This document shows positions 35,701-44,862 of a DNA stretch of 64,000 nt, in pieces; the stretch's first letter is position 1; every line of letters starts with the position of its first letter. The stretch covers positions 1,240,001 through 1,304,000 of the forward strand of contig NZ_JACEMU010000004.1 of assembly GCF_013868135.1 (NCBI RefSeq), read 5' to 3'. Below the pieces are notes generated by a model. It was not told the origin of the DNA, ran no database searches, and was given only the letters and a program-made list of their open reading frames with translations. The position numbers were made by a program, and so were the translations under genes. This stretch comes from Paracoccus sp. S1E-3. GTDB taxonomy: Bacteria > Pseudomonadota > Alphaproteobacteria > Rhodobacterales > Rhodobacteraceae.

Positions 35701-37299
35701 CATGGTGTTGGCGTGGCCGCCAGCTTTCAGCGCCCGCTCGCCGCCGACCATTTCCTTGAAGGTGTCGCCCAGATCCGAACCGACCTCGTGCTGGTGCTTG
35801 ACCGCCGAGATGCCGCGACGGATTTCCTCGCGCTGCACGGTCTTGACGTAAGCCAGCATCTTGTCGTCGCCGAAGTAACCGCGCGACAGTTCGTCCATCG
35901 ACTTCGCGGTCAGGTGGAAGGTCGGCAGCGTGATCAGGTTGTGGAACACCCCCGCCAGCGTCGAGATGTCGTGCTGGAAGCGCTGCAGACGGGCATCGGC
36001 CTCCTGACCGAGTTCGGTCGCGTCGTATTCCGCCTTCATCAGCTCGTTGCCGTCCGGGTAGTCGCCGGCGGCGATCTTGCCGTCCTTCAGCCATTCCTCG
36101 CGGACCTGCTTGCGCAGGTTCAGGGTCCAGTTGAACGAGGGCGAGTTGTTATAGACCAGCTTGGCATTCGGAACCGCCTCGCGAACCTCGTTCACCATGC
36201 TGGCGATCTCGGAGACGTTGGGGGTATCCGTCTCGATCCACAGCATGTCGGCGCCGCCCTGCGTCAGATTGGCGATGCAATCCTCGACGACGCGGGCGCG
36301 GCCCGAGCCTTTCTTGAACGGGAACAGCCCGTTCGGCAGCCGCTTCGGCTTGACGAATTCGCCGTTCAGCATGATCGCGAGTTCGCCGTCGCGGACCGGG
36401 TTCGCATCCGAAATCGCCTCGGTATCCAGCCATTTGATGTATTCAGAGGCCAGATCGCCCGGCTGCTGGCTGACCGGCACCTTCTGGGTCAGACCGGCGC
36501 CAAGGCTGTCGGTGCGGGCGACGATGACGCCTTCGTCAACGCCCAGTTCCTCCAGCGCCAGCCGGCAGGCGCGCAGCTTTTCGATGAAATCCTCGCGCGG
36601 GACCGTGACCTTGCCGTCCTGATGGCCGCACTGTTTCGCGTCCGAGACCTGATTCTCGATCTGCAGGCAGCAGGCGCCGGCCTGGATCAGTTCCTTCGCC
36701 AGCAGATAGGTCGCATGTTCGTTGCCGAAGCCCGCGTCGATATCGGCGATGATCGGAACGACATGGCTTTCGAAATTGTCGATGGCCTCGATCGCCTTCT
36801 TCTCGGCCGCCGCATCGCCGGCGTCACGCGCGGCCTTCAGATCCTTGAACAGATCGTTCATCGCCACTTCGTCGGCCTGACGCAACGAGACATAGATCTC
36901 GCGGATCAGGTCGGCGACGGCGGTTTTCTCGTGCATCGACTGGTCCGGCAGGTGGCCCCAGGTGTTGCGCAGACCGGCAACCATCCAGCCCGACAGATAG
37001 ACATAAGCGCGCTTGGTGGTGCCGCGCAGGCGCTTCACCGATTTGATCATCTGCTGGGCGTGGAAGCCCGACCAGCAGCCGAGCGACTGCGTCGACAGCG
37101 TCGGATCGGCGTCATAGGCCGCCATGTCGGCGCGCATCACCTTCGCCATGTCGCGGGCGATGTCGAGATGGGTGTCATAGCTGTTCTGCAGCCGCAGCTG
37201 GACGATATCGTCAACACTGACCCCGCCCGGCGTCTGACCCGAGGGGTAGCGCTTGGAAACTTCGGCGTGCAGTTCGGCGTAGCTTTTGCGGTTTGCCAT
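35680..37299 (-). CDS. aceA: Isocitrate lyase (long form)
   Basis: Glyoxylate-shunt enzyme: isocitrate to glyoxylate and succinate. It has 539 residues, the long bacterial/eukaryote-like form. The catalytic loop reads KQCGHQDGK, Gln replacing the second Lys of the usual KKCGH. Others: AGLRNTWGHLPDQSMHEK, PIIADIDAGFGNEHATYLL, IVARTDSLGA and YNNSPSFNWTL. It lies 67 bp after malate synthase in the same direction, and is divergent (through aceB) from the RamB-like regulator. The ATG is preceded by AAAGGAAAG. Confidence 0.96.
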   Translation of the reverse strand: MANRKSYAELHAEVSKRYPSGQTPGGVSVDDIVQLRLQNSYDTHLDIARDMAKVMRADMAAYDADPTLSTQSLGCWSGFHAQQMIKSVKRLRGTTKRAYVYLSGWMVAGLRNTWGHLPDQSMHEKTAVADLIREIYVSLRQADEVAMNDLFKDLKAARDAGDAAAEKKAIEAIDNFESHVVPIIADIDAGFGNEHATYLLAKELIQAGACCLQIENQVSDAKQCGHQDGKVTVPREDFIEKLRACRLALEELGVDEGVIVARTDSLGAGLTQKVPVSQQPGDLASEYIKWLDTEAISDANPVRDGELAIMLNGEFVKPKRLPNGLFPFKKGSGRARVVEDCIANLTQGGADMLWIETDTPNVSEIASMVNEVREAVPNAKLVYNNSPSFNWTLNLRKQVREEWLKDGKIAAGDYPDGNELMKAEYDATELGQEADARLQRFQHDISTLAGVFHNLITLPTFHLTAKSMDELSRGYFGDDKMLAYVKTVQREEIRRGISAVKHQHEVGSDLGDTFKEMVGGERALKAGGHANTMNQFAAE

Positions 37300-37366
37300 G
37301 ATCTTTCCTTTCGAGAGAATGGTTCAGGTTTGGTTGGGCCGCGCCTTGGGCCGGGGCCGGATCTCC

Positions 37367-38998
37367 TCAATCCAGCGCGTTCAGCACGTCATAGGCGGGG
37401 GTGGTGATGAAATCGGGCATCGTGTCCGCAGTCGCCGCATCCTGAAGGATGCGCGCGGCCGAGGCGTAATGCCCGCGGTGAAAGCCTGCCGGGCCAAGCC
37501 GGTCGAGGATGGCGGCGATTTCCGTCTGCACCATCTCGCCCAGCCAGACCGCATCCATGCGGCGGCTGGACCCGTCGGGCCGGCGGATATCGGTATGGTG
37601 GCGGATCCATTGCCAGATCTGGGCGCGGCTGATTTCGGCGGTCGCCGCGTCCTCCATCAGGTTGTGGATCGGGACGGCGCCCCGGCCCTGCAGCCAGTTG
37701 GCCAGATATTCGATCGCGACCGCGACATTGGTGCGCAGGCCCGCCTCGGTCACCTGACCGCGATGGGGTTGCAGCAGCTTAGCCGGATCAATCCGGCAGG
37801 TCTGGCGTTGCAGGCGGATCTGGTTGGGGCCGGGCATTTCGGCGTCGAAAACCTCCATCGCGACAGGGACCAGATCGGGATGGGCGACCCAGGTGCCGTC
37901 ATGGCCGAGGCTGACCTCGCGCAGCTTGTCGGCCCGGACCTTGGCGAAGGCTTCGGCATTGGCGGCGTCGTCGCCCCTGACCGGGATCTGCGCGGCCATG
38001 CCGCCCATGGCGTGAATGCCCCGGCGGTGGCAGACCTTGATCAGCCGCGCGGCATAGGTGGCCAGGAACGCTTCGTCCATGGTGACCTGCGCACGGTCGG
38101 GCAGGACATAGGCCGAATGCTGGCGCAGCGTCTTGATATAGCTGAAGATGTAATCCCAGCGCCCGCAGTTCAGTCCGGCAATATGGTCGCGCAGTTCCCA
38201 GACGATCTCGTCCATTTCGAAGGCGGCCGGCAGGGTCTCGATCAGGACGGTAGCCTTGATGGTGCCCTGCGCCAGACCCACGCGGTCCTGCGCGAAGGTG
38301 AAGACCTCGTTCCAGAAGGCGGCTTCGCGGTGGCTTTCCAGCTTCGGCAGGTAATAGAACGGCCCGCGTCCATCGGCGGCGAAAGCCCGCCCGCAATGAA
38401 AGATGCTGAGACCGAAATCGAACAGCGCCGCCGACATCGGCTGGCCGCCGATCAGCACGTTGGCCTCGGCCATGTGCAGCCCGCGCGGGCGCAGGATCAG
38501 CACGGCGGGCCGGTCACTGACACGGTAGGACCTGCCGTTCTCCGCATCCTCATGTTCCAGCGCGCCGTCGCGATAGTCGATGACATTGAGGTGCCCGGCA
38601 ATGATGTTGCGGAAGCTGGGCGCGGTCGCGTCTTCGAAATCCGCCATGAAGACCTTGGCGCCGGAATTCAGCGCATTGATCATCATCTTGCGGTCGACCG
38701 GACCGGTGATTTCCACACGGCGATCCCACAGGACTTCTGGAACCGGGGCCGCTTCCCAGATGCCTTGACGGATCTGGCGGGTGTCTTCCAGATATTCGGG
38801 CAGGCGGCCGGCGTCGATCTTTTCCTGCCGGCGTTGGCGGGCGACCATCAGCGCGTGCAGCTTCATCCCGAAACGGCGCTGCAACTCGCCGAGAAAACCA
38901 AGCGCATCGGCGGTCAGCACCCGGTTGCCATCGCGGACAGCGCGCAGAACCAGCGGCAGCTGATGCGAGGTGATGGGCTGATCGAGCGACATGGGCAT
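37367..38998 (-). CDS. aceB: Malate synthase A
   Basis: Second glyoxylate-shunt enzyme: glyoxylate plus acetyl-CoA to malate. It has about 543 residues of the AceB (not GlcB) isoform: FMADFEDATAPSFRNIIAG, RPRGLHMAE, KATVLIETLPAAFEMDEI with the catalytic region, LNCGRWDYIFSYIKTL, and GMAAQIPVRGDDAANAEA. The start MPMSLDQP at 38998 has GGAAGG in good position; MSLDQ at 38992 and an upstream ATG at 39013 are alternatives. It is the first gene of the aceB-aceA transcript. Confidence 0.96.
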   Translation of the reverse strand: MPMSLDQPITSHQLPLVLRAVRDGNRVLTADALGFLGELQRRFGMKLHALMVARQRRQEKIDAGRLPEYLEDTRQIRQGIWEAAPVPEVLWDRRVEITGPVDRKMMINALNSGAKVFMADFEDATAPSFRNIIAGHLNVIDYRDGALEHEDAENGRSYRVSDRPAVLILRPRGLHMAEANVLIGGQPMSAALFDFGLSIFHCGRAFAADGRGPFYYLPKLESHREAAFWNEVFTFAQDRVGLAQGTIKATVLIETLPAAFEMDEIVWELRDHIAGLNCGRWDYIFSYIKTLRQHSAYVLPDRAQVTMDEAFLATYAARLIKVCHRRGIHAMGGMAAQIPVRGDDAANAEAFAKVRADKLREVSLGHDGTWVAHPDLVPVAMEVFDAEMPGPNQIRLQRQTCRIDPAKLLQPHRGQVTEAGLRTNVAVAIEYLANWLQGRGAVPIHNLMEDAATAEISRAQIWQWIRHHTDIRRPDGSSRRMDAVWLGEMVQTEIAAILDRLGPAGFHRGHYASAARILQDAATADTMPDFITTPAYDVLNALD

Positions 38999-39045
38999 GG
39001 CCTTCCGTGACAACCTTCAAGGCAGGCAGTGATTCTGCATCTGCA

Positions 39046-39156
39046 TAATGTCACTTTAGTAATGTCATCTCGCAAGTGCAGTAGGCTTGTGTATAAATGG
39101 GGTCACTCTGTCACTTTTGTCAGGGTCGTTACTTTTGTAATGTAAAGTTTGTAATG
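39046..39156. promoter_or_regulatory. Repeat-rich divergent promoter of aceBA and the RamB-like gene
   Basis: An AT-rich pocket in GC-rich DNA. TAATGTCA occurs at 39046-39053 and 39060-39067 (14-bp period), ACTTTTGT at 39113-39120 and 39131-39138, and TTTGTAATG at 39134-39142 and 39148-39156 (14-bp period). TTACTTTTGTAA (39129-39140) is a palindrome. The recurrent core is CTTTwGTAATGT. These are candidate binding sites for the adjacent regulator and probably overlap its own promoter. Confidence 0.6.
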
Positions 39157-39169
39157 AAATGGGGGCATC

Positions 39170-40606
39170 ATGGCGGCACGCGGCGACAAGCTGATCATCG
39201 GGCAGCGGCTGAAGATCCTGCGCACCACGCTGGGGCTGACGCAGGCCCAGATGGCGGCGCAGCTGGATGTTTCGGCCAGCTATATCACGCTGATCGAATC
39301 CGACCAGCGTCCGGCTTCGGCCAAGCTGCTGATGCGGCTGGCGCAGGTTTACGACCTGAACGTGGCGGAACTGGCCCCCGACACTGACGCCCAGCTGGCC
39401 GCCGATTTCGAAGCCGCCCTGAAAGACCCCGCGCTGGAGGTCGAGGGCGTCAACCGCGCCGAGATGGAGGCGGTGCTGCAAGCCTCGCCCCGGATCGCGG
39501 CGGCGCTGGTGCGGCTGCAAGGCCGCCTGGGCGACGCGCTGATGCGCAACCAGGCCGAGGAAAACCCCCTGACCGACCGCAACAAGGTCGAGGCCCTGGC
39601 CCAGATCGCCCGGCCCGTCGAACAGGTGCGCGACTGGTTCTATGACAGCCGCAACTATATCGACGCGCTCGACCGCGTGGCCGAGGGGCTGGCCGAGGAG
39701 AACAAGATCCACCGCGATGCCTCGGATGTGGCGCTGAACGGGCTGTTGGCGGCGCATAACGTCCGGGTCCGCCGCCTGCCCGCGTCGGTCATGGGGGGAT
39801 CGCTGCGCCGCTATGACCCCCATCGCAAGGAATTGCTGCTGTCGGAACTGCTGGACGCGTCCAGCCGCCGGTTCCAGATGGCGGTGCTGATCGCGCGGCT
39901 GAATTACGAAGACCTGATCGACCAGGTGCTGGCCGAGGCGCCCTTTGACGGCGATTCCACCCGCAGCCTCGCCCGCGTCAGCCTGGCGAATTACTTCGCC
40001 GCCGCCCTGCTGATGCCTTACCGCCCCTTCCTGGCGGCCTGCGAATCCGAACGCTATGACATCGAGCTGATCAGCCACCGCTTCGGCACCAGCTTCGAAC
40101 AGACCGCCCACCGCATGACCACCCTGCAACGGCAGGAGGCGCGCGGCATCCCCTTCTTCTTCGTCCGCGTCGACCGCGCGGGCAATGTTTCCAAACGCTT
40201 CAGCGCCGGGCGCTTTCCGTTTTCGCGCTTCGGCGGCACCTGCCCGCTGTGGAACATCCACGGCGCGTTTGAAACGCCGGGCCAGATCCAGACCCAGCTG
40301 ATCCGGATGCCGGAAGGGGCGCGCTATTTCTCGGTCGCGCGGACGGTGACGCGGGCGGGGGGCAGCTTTTCGTCCCCTGCCCCGCGCCTTGCGGTGGGGC
40401 TGGGCTGCGATGTGGCTTTCGCGCCGCGCCTGATCTATGCCGACGCCATCGACCAGGCGCGGACCGAACCGACCGAGATCGGGCTGAACTGCTTCCTGTG
40501 CGAACGGCAGAACTGCGCCTCGCGCGCGCAGGCGCCGATCAACCGCAACCTCGCCGTGAACGAGTTGGAACGCAGCGTCGCCCTGTTCAGCTTTGAAGCC
40601 GAATGA
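39170..40606 (+). CDS. RamB-like short-chain acyl-responsive regulator (HTH-XRE, IrrE-like, DUF2083)
   Basis: A 478-residue paralogue of the regulator at 32454. N-terminal HTH: RLKILRTTLGLTQAQMAAQL, ITLIESDQRPASAKL. Middle domain includes VSLANYFAAALLMPYRPFLA; the C-terminal DUF2083 has RFGGTCPLWN and the Cys cluster NCFLCERQNCASRAQ, same spacing as its paralogue. It is divergent from aceB-aceA. In actinobacteria and Paracoccus such RamB proteins control glyoxylate-cycle genes in response to acetyl-CoA-derived metabolites, which fits this location. The ATG follows GGGGGCATC. Confidence 0.92.
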   Translation: MAARGDKLIIGQRLKILRTTLGLTQAQMAAQLDVSASYITLIESDQRPASAKLLMRLAQVYDLNVAELAPDTDAQLAADFEAALKDPALEVEGVNRAEMEAVLQASPRIAAALVRLQGRLGDALMRNQAEENPLTDRNKVEALAQIARPVEQVRDWFYDSRNYIDALDRVAEGLAEENKIHRDASDVALNGLLAAHNVRVRRLPASVMGGSLRRYDPHRKELLLSELLDASSRRFQMAVLIARLNYEDLIDQVLAEAPFDGDSTRSLARVSLANYFAAALLMPYRPFLAACESERYDIELISHRFGTSFEQTAHRMTTLQRQEARGIPFFFVRVDRAGNVSKRFSAGRFPFSRFGGTCPLWNIHGAFETPGQIQTQLIRMPEGARYFSVARTVTRAGGSFSSPAPRLAVGLGCDVAFAPRLIYADAIDQARTEPTEIGLNCFLCERQNCASRAQAPINRNLAVNELERSVALFSFEAE

Positions 40607-40645
40607 CCGGCGTTAACGAGACATCTTTACACTGGCCCTGCGGCG

Positions 40646-40672
40646 CATCAATATGATGTGAATATGTATATT
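40646..40672. promoter_or_regulatory. Two adjacent AT-rich palindromes upstream of the mla operon
   Basis: CATCA-ATA-TGATG (40646-40658) and AATAT-GT-ATATT (40661-40672) lie 2 bp apart in the 165-bp gap between the RamB-like gene and the Mla permease. They stand out from the GC-rich surroundings and may be an operator or an AT-rich promoter element. Confidence 0.4.
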
Positions 40673-40771
40673 AACCGGCGGTTACGGACCGGGGCCAAAA
40701 AGGGACAGTCAAGGTGACGCGTGTTTTTGCCCCGCAGAAGGCTGCCCTGATCGCAGGAAACGGGTGCTGAT

Positions 40772-41868
40772 CTGACCGACACGCTTGCCCAGGACGACCC
40801 CGAAAAGGCCACCATCTCGTGCAAGCGGGACGGTGATCTTCTGGTGCTGGACGGGGCGCTGGTGGTCTGGACGCTGCCGCATCTGCCGACCGAAGCCGCC
40901 CCCCGGATCGACCTGTCCGGGCTGGACAAGATGGACACCGCAGGCGCGTGGTACCTGGCCGAGGCGCAACACAGCGGCGCCCGGCTGGAGGGGCTGAAGC
41001 CCAATCACGCCCAGCTGATGGAGACCGTCGCCACCGCCATCCCCGAACCCGACCCGGTGCCGCCGGTCGTGCCCCATTGGAAGCAGATTCTGACCCGGAC
41101 CGGTATGCGGACCATGCAGGCACTGGGGTATTTCAAGGAGCTTTCCGAATATCTGGGCCGGTTTCTCGCCGCCGGGATACGGGCGATCCGCCATCCGTCG
41201 CAATTCCGGCTGACCTCGCTGGTTTACCACTGTCAGGAAACCGGCGTTCGCGCGATCCCCATCGTCTTCACCATGTCCTTCCTGATCGGCGTCGTGCTGG
41301 CCTTTCAGGGCGCGGCCCAGCTCAGCCGTTTCGGGGCCGAGGTCTTCGTGGTTGACCTGATCGCCATCGCCGTGCTGCGCGAATTGGGGATCCTGCTGAC
41401 CGCCATCGTGGTGGCCGGACGGACCGCATCGGCGCTGACAGCCTCGATCGGGTCGATGAAGATGCGCGAGGAAATCGACGCCATGCGCACCTTCGGCATG
41501 GATCCCGACATGGTGCTGACCCTGCCGCGGGTGCTGGCGCTGGTGATCACGCTGCCCATCCTGGGATTGATCGCCGATGTCGCCGGGCTGGTGGGCGGGG
41601 CGGTCATGTCCTGGATCACGCTTGGCATCTCGCCGCCGATGTTCCTGACGCGGCTGTCGGAAATCGACGTCAGCCATGTCATCGTCGGCCTGTCCAAGGC
41701 CCCCTTCTTCGCGGTCATCATCGGCATCATCGGCGTGCACGGCGGGATGCGGGTCGGCAAGGACGCGGAATCGCTGGGGCAAATGACCTCCAAATCGGTG
41801 GTGAACGCGATTTTCGCCGTCATCATCGCCGATGCGCTCTTCTCGGTCTTCTTCTCGGTGATCGGGCT

Positions 41869-41872
<4 letters not shown>
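40772..41872 (+). CDS. mlaE: MlaE-family phospholipid ABC transporter permease with N-terminal STAS-like domain
   Basis: About 366 residues if read from 40772. Residues 1-100 look like a degenerate STAS/MlaB-type domain (DLLVLDGALVVWTLPHL, KMDTAGAWYLAEAQ). The permease follows, with TMSFLIGVVLAFQGAAQL, LRELGILLTAIVVAGRTASA, MKMREEIDAMRTFGMDP and a glycine-rich end. The open frame begins after a TGA at 40748, and the coding text starts near LTDTLAQ, but there is no ATG, GTG or TTG in frame until 40844, which would cut the first strand. A CTG start at 40772 is therefore proposed. The stop overlaps mlaF by 4 bp. Confidence 0.85.
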
Positions 41873-42645
<773 letters not shown>

Positions 42646-42649
42646 TCGA

Positions 42650-43864
42650 ATGGAAACCAAGGCGAATTATGCGCTGATCGGCGCGTTCACCATAGCCGGG
42701 CTGCTGGGGATTCTCGGATTTCTGATGTGGTTCGCCAGGCTGCAACTAAACCAGCAATTCGCTTATTACGAGGCCTATTTCCCCGAAGTCGCCGGGCTTT
42801 CCGTCTCGTCGCAGGTGCTGTTTGCGGGGCTGAATGTCGGCACCGTCTCGGCCATCGAACTGGCGCCCGACAGCCCGGATGCGGTGCGGGTGACGCTTGA
42901 ACTGGCCGAGGAAACGCCGGTCCGCACCGATTCGCGCGCCTCAATCGACACATCGGCGGTGACGGGCGTGTCGCAGGTCACCATCACCCCCGGCCTGTCG
43001 GGCAGCCCGCTGCTGCGCGACGTCGCGACCGAGGAGGTGCCGGTGATCCGCTCCAGCCAGACCGCGTTGCAGACCATCGGCGAACAGGCGCCCGAACTGC
43101 TCAGCCGGGCCAATGTCGTGGCCCAGCAACTGACCCAGCTGTTCGGCGACCAGAACCAGGAACGGATCAGCAATATCCTGGTCAATCTTGAACGCTCGAC
43201 CCAGAATATCGACAGGACGATGGCCGATGTGTCCAAGGCCGCCGACGCGATCGGGACCTTCGGCGAGAAGCTGGACCAGCTCAGCCGGACGGCCGATACG
43301 GCGTTGACCAATTTCTCGGGCGCATCGGCGCAGGCCGAAACCACGCTGGCCAGCCTCGACGGCTTCGTCAATGACGACCTGAAGGTCATGGCCGAGGATC
43401 TGAAGCAGACCGCCGCGACGCTGAAAACCGATCTGGGCACCCTCGGCACCCGCGCGCAGACCAGTCTGGACAAAGCCGATGCGGCGCTGGAATCCGTGAC
43501 CGGCACCATGGACGCGGCGCGCGCGGTCGTGGCCGAAGTCGGCCCCGTCTTCACCGATCTGCGCACCACGCTTGGCAGCATCAGCACCGCGCTCGCCAAC
43601 CTGCCCGATGAACTGCCGCGCATCACCACCAATGTCGGCAATGCCGCAGACAGCGCCGCCAGCGCCTTCGCCTCGCTGGAATCGATCCTCGACGGATCGC
43701 GCGGGCCGCTTCAGACCTTCACCCGCGAAGGCCTGCCCCAATATTCGCGCCTCGCGCAGGAGGCGCGCGGCCTGATCACCAATCTGGACCAGCTTGTTAC
43801 CGCCATCAAACGCAACCCCTCGCAGATCCTCCGGGGTCAGCCGACCCCCGAATTCCGCCGCTGA
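42650..43864 (+). CDS. MCE-domain protein, long form
   Basis: A 404-residue protein with an N-terminal membrane helix (ALIGAFTIAGLLGILGFLMW), an MCE domain at about residues 38-125 (FPEVAGLSVSSQVLFAGLNVGTV), and then an extended helical region of about 250 residues rich in Leu/Ala/Thr heptads. This resembles the long helical shafts of MCE proteins that form tunnels across the periplasm. Likely the substrate-binding part of this Mla-type transporter. It differs from the short MlaD at 22566. A 7-bp gap separates it from the lipoprotein gene. Confidence 0.9.
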   Translation: METKANYALIGAFTIAGLLGILGFLMWFARLQLNQQFAYYEAYFPEVAGLSVSSQVLFAGLNVGTVSAIELAPDSPDAVRVTLELAEETPVRTDSRASIDTSAVTGVSQVTITPGLSGSPLLRDVATEEVPVIRSSQTALQTIGEQAPELLSRANVVAQQLTQLFGDQNQERISNILVNLERSTQNIDRTMADVSKAADAIGTFGEKLDQLSRTADTALTNFSGASAQAETTLASLDGFVNDDLKVMAEDLKQTAATLKTDLGTLGTRAQTSLDKADAALESVTGTMDAARAVVAEVGPVFTDLRTTLGSISTALANLPDELPRITTNVGNAADSAASAFASLESILDGSRGPLQTFTREGLPQYSRLAQEARGLITNLDQLVTAIKRNPSQILRGQPTPEFRR

Positions 43865-43871
43865 GGTCACC

Positions 43872-44489
43872 ATGTATCGTTCCGCCATCCTGTTTGCGCT
43901 GATCCTGCTGATCCCCGGCTGCGGCGCGCTGTCGGCCCTTCAGGGCGAACCGAACCGCAATGTCTTCGAACTGCGCGGCCCACCCGTCAGCGGCGGCCAA
44001 TGCCGCGGCGCCAAGGTGAATGAACTGGTGGTGGAACTGCCAAAAGCACGCGGCACGCTGGATTCGCAACGCATCATGATCCGGCCTTCGGCACTGCAGA
44101 CCCAATATCTGCCCGATGCCGTCTGGGGCGATCCGGTGCCCACCACCGTGCAGCGCCTGCTGGTCGAATCGCTGGGGAGTTATGACGCTTTCGGCCATGT
44201 CGGGCGTGAACCGCTGGGACTGGCCGGCGACTATGCGATGATCAGCGAGATCACCGATTTCAACGCCGAACTGCAGCAGAAAGGCGCGCTGATCCGGCTG
44301 AGCATCGATGCCCAGCTGGTCCGCGAGATGGACGCCGCCGTCATCGGCCGCAGCCGGTTCGAGGTGACGACCGAATCGCCCAGCACCAGGACCAATGACC
44401 TGATCCCGGCCTTCGACGCCGCCGCCCTGCAACTCATCACGGAAATGAGCGCCTGGACCCTCAGCCGGGTCGGCGCCCGCTGCAATTGA
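43872..44489 (+). CDS. ABC-type transport auxiliary lipoprotein
   Basis: A 205-residue lipoprotein: MYRSAILFALILLIPGC ends in a lipobox (LIPGC). The mature protein belongs to the ABC_trans_aux type family: NELVVELPKARGTLDSQRIM, LQTQYLPDAVWGDPVPTTVQRLL and the C-terminal FDAAALQLITEMSAW. In Mla-like and PqiC-like systems such lipoproteins sit at the outer membrane and partner with the MCE protein. It is last in the operon and followed by a hairpin. Confidence 0.88.
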   Translation: MYRSAILFALILLIPGCGALSALQGEPNRNVFELRGPPVSGGQCRGAKVNELVVELPKARGTLDSQRIMIRPSALQTQYLPDAVWGDPVPTTVQRLLVESLGSYDAFGHVGREPLGLAGDYAMISEITDFNAELQQKGALIRLSIDAQLVREMDAAVIGRSRFEVTTESPSTRTNDLIPAFDAAALQLITEMSAWTLSRVGARCN

Positions 44490-44507
44490 TCCTGCGAGGG
44501 AGGATCA
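44487..44507 (+). terminator. Hairpin at the end of the mla operon
   Basis: TGATCCT (44487-44493) and AGGATCA (44501-44507) are perfect complements and include the stop codon of the lipoprotein gene. The 7-nt loop is GCGAGGG. No T-run. Confidence 0.5.
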
Positions 44508-44724
44508 GACCGGCGCGTCAGATGCCGCGATGCCGGGGGCAATCTCGGCGAATATAAAAAGGTCCGAGACGCTTACATGGAATCGATCCGTCGGTTGGTC
44601 AAAGAGACGCCGACCGCACAACATTGCTGTGTGAAATTACCGGCCAGGAACATGAAACTGTGCGTGAACCTGCGCCAAAATCAGGGATTGCGCAGGAATA
44701 ATATCGACAGGCAGTTGAAAAGAT

Positions 44725-44801
<77 letters not shown>

Positions 44802-44862
44802 CTGCGCGACTGACTAACCGCAATCGCGGCCGCCCGCAATGGGCAGCTGCGAAAATCGGCGC

